DNA of 64,000 nucleotides. It comes from an uncultured Gammaproteobacteria bacterium (GTDB taxonomy: Bacteria; Pseudomonadota; Gammaproteobacteria; Pseudomonadales; Litorivicinaceae). The DNA lies in contig CAJXNQ010000004.1 of NCBI GenBank assembly GCA_913057215.1, positions 1-64,000 of the forward strand, in the 5' to 3' direction. Below the pieces are notes generated by a model, which saw nothing but the letters and a program-made list of their open reading frames with translations, was not told where the DNA came from and did no database searches. Below are positions 8,768-18,305 of this stretch, one piece after another. The translations under genes were made by a program, and so were the position numbers. Each line of letters opens with the position of its first letter. Positions within the stretch are counted from its first letter, which is position 1.

Positions 8768-10107
8768 GACATCCCCAGCTTTTTCTCAAGATAGTGGATG
8801 CTGACCGGGCCATTTAAAAATGTGGAATCTGTAACGATCTCTTGTTGCAAGGCAATATTCGTCTGGATGCCATCGATCAACGATTCAGACAGCGCGATTT
8901 CCATGCGCTTTAGCGCCTCGGTCCGAGACGCACCGTGCGTAATGAACTTGGCGATCATGGAGTCATAGTGCGGCGGCACTTGATACCCCGAATAAATGTG
9001 ACTGTCGACACGAACTCCGGGCCCACCCGGTGGATGATAACGATCAATCGTGCCGGGGCTTGGCAGGAAGGTGGTCGGATTTTCGGCATTGATCCGGCAC
9101 TCAATGGCATGACCATTCACCTGAATATCGCTCTGTTGAAAGGATAGTGGGTGTCCTGCGGCGACGGTGATTTGCTCACGGATGATGTCGACCCCAGTCA
9201 CCATTTCAGAGACGGGGTGTTCCACCTGAACGCGGGTGTTCATTTCGATAAAGTAAAACCCACCATCTTCATACAGAAACTCAAAGGTCCCAGCGCCGAC
9301 GTATCCCATGTTTTGACAGGCTGCAATACAGGCTTCGAACACCTGAGCGCGGGCTTTTGGGTCGATATCAGGCGCGGGTGCCTCTTCAAGCACCTTTTGA
9401 TGGCGACGTTGCAACGAACAGTCACGATCAAATAGGTGGATCGCATTGCCGTGCATGTCACTGAGAACTTGGATCTCAACATGTCGAGGGCGCTGTAAAA
9501 ATTTCTCCAAATACACAGTGTCATCCCCAAAGGCTGTCTTGGCCTCGGTTTGTGTAATTTGGATCGCATTCAGTAGCTGTGCCTCGTCATGCACAACCCG
9601 CATGCCACGACCGCCGCCGCCAGAAGCAGCTTTCACAATGACCGGGTAGCCGATGCGTCGCGCAATCTCCAGAGTGGTCGCATCATCGCCACCAAGGGGG
9701 CCATTTGAGCCGGGCACCGTCGGAACACCGGCTTGCTGCATGGCCTCGATGGCCGCCACTTTATTCCCCATGAGGCGGATCGTTTCGGCGCGCGGTCCAA
9801 TGAACGTGAAGCCAGACTCTTCAACGCGTTCTGCAAAATCGGCGTTCTCGGCTAGAAATCCGTAGCCTGGATGAATCGCTTGTGCGTCTGTAATTTCAGC
9901 CGCGGAGATGATCGCAGGCACGTTGAGATAGCTTTGTGTCGAGGCATTGGGCCCAATGCAGACGGACTCATCGGCCAGCTTCACATGCTTTAAATCCCGA
10001 TCACAGAGCGAATGGACAGCCACTGTTTTGATGCCGAGTTGTCTGCAGGCGCGTAAGATCCGAAGTGCGATTTCGCCTCGATTCGCAATGACAATTTTTT
10101 CAAACAT
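8764..10107 (-). CDS. accC: Biotin carboxylase subunit of acetyl-CoA carboxylase
   Basis: AccC carboxylates the biotin carried on AccB using ATP and bicarbonate, the first half of malonyl-CoA synthesis. The 447 residues begin with [19 protein letters not shown]; the ATP-grasp loop [11 protein letters not shown] (about 159-169), [19 protein letters not shown] with catalytic Glu and Arg, and the C-terminal domain are all present. Full length. It follows accB after 3 bases, forming the standard accBC operon, and its stop overlaps the start of prmA. Confidence 0.98.
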   Translation of the reverse strand: MFEKIVIANRGEIALRILRACRQLGIKTVAVHSLCDRDLKHVKLADESVCIGPNASTQSYLNVPAIISAAEITDAQAIHPGYGFLAENADFAERVEESGFTFIGPRAETIRLMGNKVAAIEAMQQAGVPTVPGSNGPLGGDDATTLEIARRIGYPVIVKAASGGGGRGMRVVHDEAQLLNAIQITQTEAKTAFGDDTVYLEKFLQRPRHVEIQVLSDMHGNAIHLFDRDCSLQRRHQKVLEEAPAPDIDPKARAQVFEACIAACQNMGYVGAGTFEFLYEDGGFYFIEMNTRVQVEHPVSEMVTGVDIIREQITVAAGHPLSFQQSDIQVNGHAIECRINAENPTTFLPSPGTIDRYHPPGGPGVRVDSHIYSGYQVPPHYDSMIAKFITHGASRTEALKRMEIALSESLIDGIQTNIALQQEIVTDSTFLNGPVSIHYLEKKLGMS

Positions 10108-10110
10108 GGG

Positions 10111-10560
10111 TCAGCCGATCACCACCAAGGGTTGGTCAAATTCCACCGGATCCCCGTCCTCAACCAAGATCGCCAGGACCTTGCCGGCCACATCGGCCTC
10201 GATCTGGTTCATCATTTTCATGGCTTCGACAATACACAGCGTGTCACCGACTTTGACTTCGCTGCCAACCTCCACAAATGCTGCCGAGTCTGGTGATGGT
10301 GACCGATAAAATGTACCGACCATTGGTGATTTGAGTTGATGACCGCTCGGTGTGCTGTCGGCTGGGGTTGTCGCAACCGGCGCCGATGCGGGCGTCGGCG
10401 CACTGATGACCTGTGCGGATTGCACCGGTGATTGCACCATCACCTGATTCGGCCCGTTTCGTGTGATGCGGACGCTTTCTTCGCCCTCGGAGATTTCAAT
10501 TTCAGCCACATCTGTGTCGTGTAACAGTTCGATCAACTTTTTGATCTTCCGAATATCCAT
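10111..10560 (-). CDS. accB: Biotin carboxyl carrier protein of acetyl-CoA carboxylase
   Basis: AccB carries the biotin that shuttles CO2 between AccC and the carboxyltransferase AccAD. The 149 residues show an N-terminal oligomerisation segment ([13 protein letters not shown]), a Pro/Ala-rich flexible linker (about 48-70) and a C-terminal biotinyl domain with the biotin-attachment motif [11 protein letters not shown], the lysine being near residue 115. Normal size and layout. It starts 5 bases after the aroQ stop and is followed by accC. Confidence 0.97.
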   Translation of the reverse strand: MDIRKIKKLIELLHDTDVAEIEISEGEESVRITRNGPNQVMVQSPVQSAQVISAPTPASAPVATTPADSTPSGHQLKSPMVGTFYRSPSPDSAAFVEVGSEVKVGDTLCIVEAMKMMNQIEADVAGKVLAILVEDGDPVEFDQPLVVIG

Positions 10561-10565
10561 GGTGT

Positions 10566-11006
10566 TTAGTGATCCTTTGAGTGGTTCAGGATGGTTTGTA
10601 AGGCAAAGTGATAGCCATTGAGGCCACAGCCTGCAATTACGGCGATGGCTAAGTCTGAAAAGTAGGATGTCTGACGAAAGGGTTCTCGCTGATGCACATT
10701 TGAAATGTGTACTTCAACGAGGACTGGTTTGACAGATGACACGGCGTCACGAATCGCAACACTGGTGTGGGTCCAGGCTCCGGGATTAAAGATGATGCCA
10801 GTCACTGGCTGATGAAGCAGCGCTTGAATGCGTTCGATCATCTCGCCTTCGTGATTGCTTTGAAAAAATGTCAGCGTGGTGTCTGAAGGTGCCTTGTTAG
10901 TCAGATCGTTTGCCAGATCATCCAGCGTCGTGTGCCCATATATCTCAGGCTCGCGGTGACCGAGTAGATTGAGGTTCGGGCCATTTAAGACCAAGATCTC
11001 AGGCAT
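10566..11006 (-). CDS. aroQ: 3-dehydroquinate dehydratase, type II
   Basis: AroQ removes water from 3-dehydroquinate in the shikimate pathway. The 146-residue protein begins [22 protein letters not shown], containing the active-site Tyr, followed by [26 protein letters not shown], and [15 protein letters not shown] with the catalytic His and Arg. The start at 11006 gives the usual family length; a longer reading from 11111 would add 35 unrelated residues that overlap the gene upstream. The order aroQ-accB-accC is widespread in gammaproteobacteria. Confidence 0.96.
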   Translation of the reverse strand: MPEILVLNGPNLNLLGHREPEIYGHTTLDDLANDLTNKAPSDTTLTFFQSNHEGEMIERIQALLHQPVTGIIFNPGAWTHTSVAIRDAVSSVKPVLVEVHISNVHQREPFRQTSYFSDLAIAVIAGCGLNGYHFALQTILNHSKDH

Positions 11007-11050
11007 GCAATCACCGCTTTTAACCAATAACGTGCGCGATTTTACGCGAA

Positions 11051-11467
11051 TTAGCGCGAAATGGACAGTTCTTGTTGTTGCGGTGGGTAGCAAAACCCGA
11101 CATCTGCGCACCCCTGATAATGCAAGGTCACGGACTGTGTTGCTGCGTCCACCGACAAGGTCACATCTTGGCGGTGGATGGGCGTCATCCCGAAAATGGG
11201 ATCATCATACATATGTGCGTCAGGGCGCGTTGTGTTGAGTCGTTGGCCTGACACATCCTCAACGAAGGTTTTATCGTCGTAGAGGTAGGTTCCAGGCGCC
11301 ACTGAGATCTGAATTGTGGAACCTGTTGGTTGTGTAACCTGAAAGGCTTGGTCGACCGGCAAAATAGCGGGCGCCTCAAAACTCGAACCGAAGGTGCCGG
11401 CTGCATGGCTTTGCAAGGTGGCAAAGAGCATGCTTGTCACAGTTAAAAAGCGCAAAGTCCGTTGCAC
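11051..11467 (-). CDS. Stand-alone DsbD alpha (N-terminal) domain protein, periplasmic
   Basis: In DsbD the alpha domain passes electrons from the membrane domain to periplasmic partners such as DsbC. This 138-residue protein has a signal peptide (about 1-23, ending SHAA) and then only that domain: the redox pair C120 and C126 in YQGCADVGFCYPP and the cap loop with F92 (DDPIFGM) match E. coli DsbD closely. The stop comes where E. coli DsbD would enter the linker to its membrane domain. Only 44 bases separate it from aroQ, so no membrane or gamma domain remains. I prefer the GTG start at 11467, which has GGAGG 6 bases upstream and gives a proper signal peptide. In relatives a full dsbD occupies this place. 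Confidence 0.88.
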   Translation of the reverse strand: MQRTLRFLTVTSMLFATLQSHAAGTFGSSFEAPAILPVDQAFQVTQPTGSTIQISVAPGTYLYDDKTFVEDVSGQRLNTTRPDAHMYDDPIFGMTPIHRQDVTLSVDAATQSVTLHYQGCADVGFCYPPQQQELSISR

Positions 11468-11533
11468 AGATTGCCTCCGATTGTCATATTGACCAAGGAT
11501 ACTCTGTCCTGACGAAAATGAAATGGATTCCAC

Positions 11534-12553
11534 ATGCTCAAGCCGTTCTTCTCAAAGCTCTCTGAAATCACTCAGCAATCACGATGGGTCGCGCTTGGCT
11601 TGGGTGCAGTGACGCTGTATCTCATTGGCGCGGTGTTGCTTGGAATTCATTGGAGTCAGCCGCCTCGGCAAGCGACCACTGAAGAGATCCTGGCATCTTA
11701 TGCTCCGAAAGATGTACCGAGCGCAGTCGGCAATGCCACTGTCGGTGCACTTCTATTCGTCACCGAAACCTTACTTGAGAAACCCGGCGGATATCTGTCA
11801 AACGACATCACACCACCTGGGCTTTGGTTGGACAACATGCCCAATTGGGAATTTGGTGTATTGGTGCAGAGCAGAGATCTTGCGCGCGCACTTCGCAAAG
11901 ATTTGTCGCGAAGCCAGTCTCAGTCAACCGAAGATGCAGATCTGGTGATTGCCGAGCCCGCACTCAATTACGACAGCACTAAATGGTTCCCCTCGGCTGA
12001 GTCGAGCTATCGAAAAGCCATTGAGGCAGCCTCGAGTTACCAACGGCGACTGGCAACGCCCGATGAGCGGGCTCAATTTTATGCGCGTGCTGATAACCTT
12101 CGAAATTACCTCGCAGATGTTGAAACCCGGCTCGGCTCACTGAGCCAGCGACTGTCTGCCAGTGTTGGACAGATGCGGATTAACACGGATTTGGCTGGTG
12201 ATTCGTCAGCAGAGCAGTCCACGGAAGGCGCGTCCGAGCAGCGCATCCAGACACCCTGGCTGCAGATTGATGACGTGTTCTTTGAGGCGCGCGGAACCGC
12301 GTGGGCGTTGCTGCACTATCTGCGCGCCATTGAGCAAGATTTTCAATCGGTGCTCGATAACAAAAATGCACGCGTGTCTCTCCGTCAGGTGATTCGGGAA
12401 CTTGAGGCCACGCAACAGACGGTTTGGTCGCCCATGATTCTAAATGGATCTGGGTTCGGGATTTTCGCCAACCACTCGTTGGTGATGGCCAGTTACATCT
12501 CAAGAGCGCACACAGCCATTTCAGATCTGCGTGCGCTTCTTGAACAAGGATGA
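11534..12553 (+). CDS. DUF2333 family inner-membrane protein
   Basis: I recognise the 339-residue sequence as the DUF2333 family, found mainly in gammaproteobacteria; its function is unknown. One N-terminal membrane helix (about residues 18-40, WVALGLGAVTLYLIGAVLL) anchors a large, mostly helical domain with conserved segments PGGYLSNDITPPG and DNMPNWEFG and a coiled-coil-like stretch around 165-215. The helix makes the bulk of the protein likely periplasmic. It is transcribed away from the DsbD-domain gene (66-base gap) and ends directly against the convergent ppa gene, with no space for a terminator. Confidence 0.85.
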   Translation: MLKPFFSKLSEITQQSRWVALGLGAVTLYLIGAVLLGIHWSQPPRQATTEEILASYAPKDVPSAVGNATVGALLFVTETLLEKPGGYLSNDITPPGLWLDNMPNWEFGVLVQSRDLARALRKDLSRSQSQSTEDADLVIAEPALNYDSTKWFPSAESSYRKAIEAASSYQRRLATPDERAQFYARADNLRNYLADVETRLGSLSQRLSASVGQMRINTDLAGDSSAEQSTEGASEQRIQTPWLQIDDVFFEARGTAWALLHYLRAIEQDFQSVLDNKNARVSLRQVIRELEATQQTVWSPMILNGSGFGIFANHSLVMASYISRAHTAISDLRALLEQG

Positions 12554-13081
12554 TTATTTCTTCGCTGCTTCAACGGCCGCGATGACTGCATCGCGTGCGG
12601 CGTCAGAGCCGCGCCATCCATCGACTTTGACCCACTTTCCAGCCTCGAGATCTTTGTAATTTTCAAAGAAGTGTCCGATTTGATCCAGTAGGAGTTGACC
12701 GAGGTCTTCGGGTTCTTTGACATGGTGGTACAGAGTGGTCAGCTTGTCATGCGGGACTGCAAGGACCTTCGCATCTTTACCAGCTTCATCACTCATATCC
12801 AGAATCCCAATGGGGCGGCTGCGGATAATAGACCCGGGTTGGACAGAGTATGGAGTTACCACCAGAACATCTAAGGGGTCACCGTCATCGGCCAATGTAT
12901 TTGGCACATATCCGTAGTTGGCAGGATAAAACATTGGCGTTGCCATGAAGCGGTCAACAAACACCGCGTCGTATTCTTTTTCGATCTCATACTTGATCGG
13001 CGTTGAATTCGACGGGATTTCAATGGCGACATAGATGTCGTTTGGGATGTCCTTTCCCGCAGGAATGTCATTAAAGCTCAT
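12554..13081 (-). CDS. ppa: Soluble inorganic pyrophosphatase, family I
   Basis: Ppa hydrolyses pyrophosphate to phosphate and pulls biosynthetic reactions forward. The 175 residues are typical in length and contain the family I signature [10 protein letters not shown] (about residues 65-74), the metal-binding [11 protein letters not shown] segment and the substrate-binding FFENYKDLE near 140. The ATG at 13081 has GAGGG upstream. It lies 24 bases after the phosphofructokinase gene on the same strand, so both may share one transcript; that is notable because the kinase appears to use the same pyrophosphate. Confidence 0.97.
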   Translation of the reverse strand: MSFNDIPAGKDIPNDIYVAIEIPSNSTPIKYEIEKEYDAVFVDRFMATPMFYPANYGYVPNTLADDGDPLDVLVVTPYSVQPGSIIRSRPIGILDMSDEAGKDAKVLAVPHDKLTTLYHHVKEPEDLGQLLLDQIGHFFENYKDLEAGKWVKVDGWRGSDAARDAVIAAVEAAKK

Positions 13082-13105
13082 AAGGCCCTCGGTTACAGTT
13101 ACACA

Positions 13106-14368
13106 TCATTCCACCGCAAACGGTGGTAATTTTTTTTCAGCGAAGCGGTATTGCAACCGAACGTAGTCCGGTAATCCATTGTGAAATGGTGGAAACGCCT
13201 CGCCTTCAATCAGTGGTGCAAAGTATGTGCGAGCGGCTTCTGTGATGCCATACCCGTCTTCAGAAATAAATGCCTCCGGCATCGGCTTTTCTACATTGGC
13301 AACCTCGCTCAATGGCACATGGTCCAGCGTCCATTCATAGGGCGTGTCACTCAGTCGCCGGATGATCGGCATCACGGCATTATGACCGCCTGCAGCCAGT
13401 TCGACTGCGTGGAGGCCCAATTGATAGGCTTGCTCGACATCGGTTTTTGAGGCGATATGACGAGCGGCTCGCTGTAAATAATCTGCGATCGCGTAGTGGT
13501 ATTTGTAGCCCAGATCTTCTTTGACCATCGCGGCCAGACGACTGGCAACCCCACCCAGCTGGCGATGCCCAAAGGCATCTTGAGTCCCTGATTCAGCAAC
13601 AAATTGCCCGGTGTCGTCGCGGATGCCCTCACTCACCACGAGTGCGCAAAATCCATCGCGATTGACGATCTTTTGAATGGTTTGCATGGTGGTCGCCCGA
13701 TCAAATACGCGCTCGGGGAACAAAATCATTTGCGGTGCAGGATGCGTGCTGGTTTGTGCAAGGCCACTGGCGCCGGCAATCCATCCGGCATGCCGTCCCA
13801 TCACTTCGAGAATGAATACCTTGGTGGATGAATCCGCCATCGACTCAACGTCGAGCGCTGCCTCTCGAATCGAGGTAGCGACATATTTCGCCACTGAACC
13901 AAATCCCGGGCAACAATCGGTGATCGGCAGGTCGTTATCGATGGTCTTTGGCACGCCAATACAGGTGATGGGGTAGTCCAGTTTTTCAGAGAGCTGACTG
14001 ACTTTGTTGGCCGTATCCTGACTATCGCCACCGCCGTTGTAGAAGAAATAGCCGATATCGTGGGCTTTAAAGACTTCGATTAAACGCGCGTACTGGGCGC
14101 GCTGCTCATCTAAATCTTTCAGTTTGAACCGGCAGCTGCCAAAAGCGCCGGCTGGGGTGTGCATGAGGCCAGCACGTTCGCGGGGGCTGAGTTGTGAGAC
14201 ATCAATTAATTCCTCTCTCAGTGCTCCCAAAATGCCATTTTTTCCAGCGAACACTTGGCCAAAGGTCTCTGGATGTGCGGAAATACCGTCCAAGACACCT
14301 GCGGCTGAGGCATTGATGACAGATGTCACACCGCCTGATTGAGCATAGAAAACATTGCGGCCGGTCAT
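13106..14368 (-). CDS. Phosphofructokinase, probably pyrophosphate-dependent
   Basis: This enzyme interconverts fructose 6-phosphate and fructose 1,6-bisphosphate. The 420-residue protein has the N-terminal AQSGGVTSVINAS loop, NGGGDSQDT (111-119) and PKTIDNDLPIT (140-150), then MGRHAGWIA and the substrate-binding SEGIRDD region. ATP-dependent enzymes have GGDGS and PGTIDND; an Asp in the second position of the first motif and Lys141 in the second are the accepted marks of PPi use, which makes the reaction reversible. The ATG at 14368 has AAGGA 6 bases upstream; a TTG two codons earlier is less well placed. It is divergent from mpl and precedes ppa. Confidence 0.9.
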   Translation of the reverse strand: MTGRNVFYAQSGGVTSVINASAAGVLDGISAHPETFGQVFAGKNGILGALREELIDVSQLSPRERAGLMHTPAGAFGSCRFKLKDLDEQRAQYARLIEVFKAHDIGYFFYNGGGDSQDTANKVSQLSEKLDYPITCIGVPKTIDNDLPITDCCPGFGSVAKYVATSIREAALDVESMADSSTKVFILEVMGRHAGWIAGASGLAQTSTHPAPQMILFPERVFDRATTMQTIQKIVNRDGFCALVVSEGIRDDTGQFVAESGTQDAFGHRQLGGVASRLAAMVKEDLGYKYHYAIADYLQRAARHIASKTDVEQAYQLGLHAVELAAGGHNAVMPIIRRLSDTPYEWTLDHVPLSEVANVEKPMPEAFISEDGYGITEAARTYFAPLIEGEAFPPFHNGLPDYVRLQYRFAEKKLPPFAVE

Positions 14369-14420
14369 AGTCAATCCTTAAAGTCGAACGAGTCCGTAGT
14401 GTGCAGAAGCAAAAGAAGAG

Positions 14421-15749
14421 TTGCCATTGAAGATACATATTTTAGGCATTTGTGGCACCTTTATGGGTGGTTTGGCGCAATTGTGCATCGCACGCGGGTG
14501 GCAGGTTGAAGGATCGGATCAGCATGTGTATCCGCCGATGTCTGACCAATTGGTTGAGGCCGGTATTCGTCTGCATGAGGGGTTTGATCCCCAAGTCCTG
14601 ACAGCGGATGTCGATCTTGTCGTGATTGGCAACGCCCTGTCTCGAGGTAATCCCTGTGTCGAGGCGGTGCTTGATCAGAGGATCCCCTTTATTTCAGGGC
14701 CTGAGTTGCTGGGTCGATTAACGCAAGATATGCAGGTGTTAGCGGTCGCTGGAACCCACGGTAAAACTACGACCACCAGTATGTTGGCCTGGATTTTAGA
14801 CCGGGCCGGTTATGAGCCGGGATTTCTCGTGGGCGGTGTGCCCACTGATTTTGGAGTCTCCGCCCGTCTCGGTGGTGGTCAGTATTTCGTGGTCGAGGCG
14901 GATGAGTACGATACGGCATTTTTCGATAAGCGTTCAAAATTTGTGCACTACCACCCCGATGTGTTCGGCATCAACAATCTTGAATTTGACCACGCCGATA
15001 TTTTCGCCAATCTTGAGGCCATCGAGACACAGTTTCATCACGCGATCCGGCGCGTCCCTTCGACAGGCTTTGTGGTCGTGAGAAATCAGGTGGAGTCGAT
15101 TGCCCGCGTGATTGATCGAGGGCTGTGGTCGGGTTTGATCTCTGTCGGCTCAGAGACCGACGTCTCAATGTCTGCTGATGGCGAGTCCTTGTACTATCCG
15201 ACAATGGGTCAGCGTGTCAGGTGGGCGATGCGAGGTTCGCATAATGCAGCCAACGCCGAGATGGCGGTCGCGATGGCGCACGCGGTCAATATTCCGCTCG
15301 ACCAGGCCTTTCAGGCGCTTGATGGATTTTCTGGTGTCGCACGGCGCTTGAATTGCTTGTATGAGAGCGTGAGGCTTACGATCTGGGATGATTTTGCGCA
15401 TCACCCGACCGCCATTGAGGCGACGCTCGATACACTGTCCGCTGAGAACTCAGAAGCCCCTTTGATTGCGGTGATTGAACTGCGCTCGAACACGATGCGC
15501 GCCGGAGTGCATGTGGATACGTTGCGTGATGCCGTCCGTGCTGCGTCTGAGGTGGTTTGGGTGATTCCTGATTCGATGACCTGGGATGCCACCCGGTTGC
15601 TTCGACCCGAGACCGATGATCGGCTGTCGACCGATATTGATGCGCTTGCGAATACCCTTACCGAGTGCACGGGCACACTTGTTTTTATGTCGAACGGTGG
15701 ATTTGGTGGGTTGCAGTCCCGTGTCGTTTCGACTCTCAAAACCAGTTGA
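14421..15749 (+). CDS. mpl: UDP-MurNAc : L-Ala-gamma-D-Glu-meso-DAP ligase (murein tripeptide recycling)
   Basis: Mpl joins recycled murein tripeptide to UDP-N-acetylmuramate, feeding peptidoglycan synthesis. The 442-residue Mur-ligase-family protein has the N-terminal Rossmann segment ILGICGTFMGGLAQL, the ATP loop GTHGKTTTT (111-119), EADEYDTAFFDKRSKF with the acidic metal site, the NNLEFDHADIF segment and the C-terminal DDFAHHPTAI motif specific to Mpl/MurC. It starts with TTG at 14421; no better start is visible. It is the first gene of a plus-strand envelope block and is divergent from the phosphofructokinase gene. Confidence 0.95.
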   Translation: MPLKIHILGICGTFMGGLAQLCIARGWQVEGSDQHVYPPMSDQLVEAGIRLHEGFDPQVLTADVDLVVIGNALSRGNPCVEAVLDQRIPFISGPELLGRLTQDMQVLAVAGTHGKTTTTSMLAWILDRAGYEPGFLVGGVPTDFGVSARLGGGQYFVVEADEYDTAFFDKRSKFVHYHPDVFGINNLEFDHADIFANLEAIETQFHHAIRRVPSTGFVVVRNQVESIARVIDRGLWSGLISVGSETDVSMSADGESLYYPTMGQRVRWAMRGSHNAANAEMAVAMAHAVNIPLDQAFQALDGFSGVARRLNCLYESVRLTIWDDFAHHPTAIEATLDTLSAENSEAPLIAVIELRSNTMRAGVHVDTLRDAVRAASEVVWVIPDSMTWDATRLLRPETDDRLSTDIDALANTLTECTGTLVFMSNGGFGGLQSRVVSTLKTS

Positions 15750-15813
15750 AAATTCGGCAATTGTCCACACATTCCCTTGCATGATATTCGAATCCAAAAT
15801 CACAGAGGCGGTT

Positions 15814-16389
15814 GTGACTAAGCCATTATTCCCGCTTCCCTTGGTTGTTTTCCCAGGGGGGCGTTTGCCGCTTCAAATTTTCGAGGCACGGTACCTCGAC
15901 ATGATCAAATCCTGCATGCGTGATGGGAGTTCGTTTGTTGTCACCATGTCCCGCACTGAGGGCTTTGCCGATGTTGGTTGTGAGGTCTCGATTCGCGACT
16001 TTGATCAATTGAGTAATGGTTTACTTGGGATCTTGGCCGTGGGTGAACGCAAGATGCAATTGTTCAACCCAAGACAACAAGCCGATGGACTGTGGCTGGC
16101 TGATGCAGCTGAACGCACACCTGAGCCTGTTGCCGAGGTTCCGGATGAGTTTCTTGGATTGGTTGAGTTACTGAAAAGTTTGCAACTACACCCGGCTGTG
16201 CGCGGGCTTTACAGTGATATTGATTACACCGATGCAGGTGAACTTGGCGGGCGATTGACAGAACTATTGCCATTTGAGAACGAACGAAAACAAGAGCTAT
16301 TTGAATACACGGATCCGCTCAGCCGTTTGGACGAAATCGAACGCGAGGTGGCCAACCTCCAGATGCGCGGTCGAGACGGCTCAGCGTAG
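15814..16389 (+). CDS. LON-substrate-binding-domain protein
   Basis: The 191-residue protein consists of the Lon N-terminal (LAN/LON) domain only, without ATPase or protease: LFPLPLVVFPGGRLPLQIFEARYLD near the start, MIKSCMRDGSSF, and an internal QLSNGLLGILAVGERK strand pattern. Its role is unknown; related proteins may bind protein substrates. I choose GTG at 15814 because AGAGG lies a few bases upstream; an ATG at 15781 in the same frame is possible. It sits between mpl and proA, as in several gammaproteobacteria. Confidence 0.85.
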   Translation: MTKPLFPLPLVVFPGGRLPLQIFEARYLDMIKSCMRDGSSFVVTMSRTEGFADVGCEVSIRDFDQLSNGLLGILAVGERKMQLFNPRQQADGLWLADAAERTPEPVAEVPDEFLGLVELLKSLQLHPAVRGLYSDIDYTDAGELGGRLTELLPFENERKQELFEYTDPLSRLDEIEREVANLQMRGRDGSA

Positions 16390-16404
16390 ATCCTCCGGTC
16401 GCTG

Positions 16405-16410
16405 TATACT
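16405..16410 (+). promoter_or_regulatory. Possible -10 element for proA
   Basis: TATACT stands 24 bases ahead of the proA ATG, between the stop of the LON-domain gene and the ribosome site GAAGAGGG. No good -35 hexamer is found 16-18 bases upstream, so this is a weak call and proA may instead be read from upstream. Confidence 0.35.
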
Positions 16411-16434
16411 CAGGTCTCGAGAAGAGGGATTGGC

Positions 16435-17682
16435 ATGGATTATCAGCGTATCGCATCGGATGCCCGGCAGGGTTTGGCATCGGTCTCAATTGCAACCACA
16501 GCGATCAAGAACCGAGCGCTTCAAGCGATTGCGGATGCCTTGGGTGCGCGTCGCACTGAACTCTTGAAGGCCAATGCTGAAGATCTGCGTCTGGCGCACG
16601 AAAATCATCTGGATGCCGCGCTTCTCGACCGCCTCGAGCTCAATGATTCGCGGGTTGAGGCTATGATTGAGGGTGTATTGCAAATCGAGGCCCTGCCGGA
16701 CCCAGTCGGTGAGATGACTCGCATGACCAAGCGTCCCTCGGGGATCGAGGTGGGATTGATGCGCCAGCCCCTGGGTGTGATCGGTATCATTTACGAGTCG
16801 AGACCCAATGTGACCGTTGACGCTGCCGCGCTCTGTTTGAAGTCTGGAAATGCGTGTGTGTTAAGGGGTGGGAGTGAAGCTTTCCATTCAAATCAGGCAA
16901 TCTCCGACTGTATTCAGGTGGGGCTCTCTGAGGCTGGTTTGCCGTCGTCTGTGGTTCAGGTTGCACCGACAGCCGACCGTGAATTTGTTGGGGCGATGAT
17001 TGGTGGCGATCATCCGCTGTGCGATGTGATCATCCCGCGTGGTGGAAAAGGACTGATTGAGCGGATTTCAACTGATGCACGGGTTCCGGTTATCAAACAC
17101 CTCGACGGCAACTGTCACGTCTATGTCGATCGTGAGGCGCATGTTGAGCGGGCGTTGGCAATTCTTGAAAATGCGAAAACCCACCGATACGGCGTTTGCA
17201 ATGCGGCTGAATCCTTTTTGATTCACGCCGACTGTGCGGCGGACATTTTGCCGGCACTGGCTTCAGTGTTGGCATCGCATGGGGTCGAAGTGCGCGGGTG
17301 TGACCGAACATGCGCGCTCATGCCGGATGCGCATCAAGCGACTGAGGAGGATTGGGTCACTGAATATCTTGGCCCGATTGTCGCGATCAAAGTTGTGGAC
17401 TCACTGGATGATGCAATCACGCACATCAATCGCTACGGGTCTCACCATACGGATGCGATCGTGTCGGAAAACTACACGACGGTGAGACGCTTTTTGCAGG
17501 CCGTCGATTCCGCATCTGTGATTGCCAACGCGTCCACACGCTTTGCCGATGGATTTGAATACGGATTAGGTGCCGAGATCGGGATTTCAACCGATCGGAT
17601 TCATGCGCGCGGTCCGGTTGGTCTCGAGGGCCTGACTAACCAGAAGTGGATCGTGTTTGGTGACGGTCAGGTGCGGAGTTAG
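16435..17682 (+). CDS. proA: Gamma-glutamyl phosphate reductase
   Basis: ProA reduces gamma-glutamyl phosphate with NADPH to glutamate semialdehyde, the second step of proline synthesis. The 415-residue aldehyde-dehydrogenase-fold protein has [39 protein letters not shown], and the catalytic cysteine in [13 protein letters not shown] near residue 254. Full length. The ATG at 16435 has GAGGGA upstream. Its stop shares one base with the nadD start, and a proA-nadD-rsfS-rlmH order is conserved in relatives. No proB is in this window. Confidence 0.97.
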   Translation: MDYQRIASDARQGLASVSIATTAIKNRALQAIADALGARRTELLKANAEDLRLAHENHLDAALLDRLELNDSRVEAMIEGVLQIEALPDPVGEMTRMTKRPSGIEVGLMRQPLGVIGIIYESRPNVTVDAAALCLKSGNACVLRGGSEAFHSNQAISDCIQVGLSEAGLPSSVVQVAPTADREFVGAMIGGDHPLCDVIIPRGGKGLIERISTDARVPVIKHLDGNCHVYVDREAHVERALAILENAKTHRYGVCNAAESFLIHADCAADILPALASVLASHGVEVRGCDRTCALMPDAHQATEEDWVTEYLGPIVAIKVVDSLDDAITHINRYGSHHTDAIVSENYTTVRRFLQAVDSASVIANASTRFADGFEYGLGAEIGISTDRIHARGPVGLEGLTNQKWIVFGDGQVRS

Positions 17683-18305
17683 TGCAAGTCCTGTTTGGCG
17701 GCACCTTCGATCCCTTTCACAATGGCCACGCAGCGATGATTCGCACGCTGTGTGCCACATTTCCGGATGCGCAGGTCTCTGTGATCCCAAACCGGTTGCC
17801 GCCGCATCGCCAAGCCAGTGCCAGTGCGCAGCATCGGCTGCATATGTTGTCTCTTGGGTTGCCAGAGCGACAACAGATTGAGATCAGTCGGATCGAGATT
17901 GATCGCGCGGGGCCGAGTTATTCGGTGCGTACGCTTGAGGACTATCGACACACCTTCGGTGATCGCGAGCCTTTGGTACTGTGTATGGGCGCGGATGCGG
18001 CTGGGAAGTTAGATCAGTGGCATGCTGCAGCCCGTATTCCAACATTGGCCCATGTGTGTATATTGGATCGCGATGGCGAATCCGCGGTCATTCCTGAGTT
18101 TTCAGGGCAGCTGACTGAGACTGAAACTGCCGGTGCGTTGAATGAGAAACCTTGCGGTTTGGTCTTTCGCTTACAGACCCCAGAGGTGCCGGTGTCCTCA
18201 ACTCAGGTTCGTGAAATGATCCGAGCCGGCGTGGATCGACTTCCAGTTCCCGAACCAATCCAGCACTATATTCAAACTCATGCACTTTATCAGGATGCTG
18301 AATGA
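17682..18305 (+). CDS. nadD: Nicotinate-nucleotide adenylyltransferase
   Basis: NadD joins nicotinate mononucleotide and ATP to form deamido-NAD, an essential NAD step. The 207-residue protein has the nucleotidyltransferase motif GGTFDPFHNGH (residues 6-16), NRLPPHR for substrate binding and the ISSTxxR-like C-terminal motif VSSTQVREMI. The start is GTG at 17682, overlapping the last base of the proA stop. It overlaps rsfS by 4 bases (ATGA). Confidence 0.95.
   Translation: MQVLFGGTFDPFHNGHAAMIRTLCATFPDAQVSVIPNRLPPHRQASASAQHRLHMLSLGLPERQQIEISRIEIDRAGPSYSVRTLEDYRHTFGDREPLVLCMGADAAGKLDQWHAAARIPTLAHVCILDRDGESAVIPEFSGQLTETETAGALNEKPCGLVFRLQTPEVPVSSTQVREMIRAGVDRLPVPEPIQHYIQTHALYQDAE

Noticed and set aside
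14369-14420. Riboswitch or attenuator between the phosphofructokinase and mpl genes
   Set aside because: The gap is about 50 bases, too short for a known riboswitch, and shows no clear stem.
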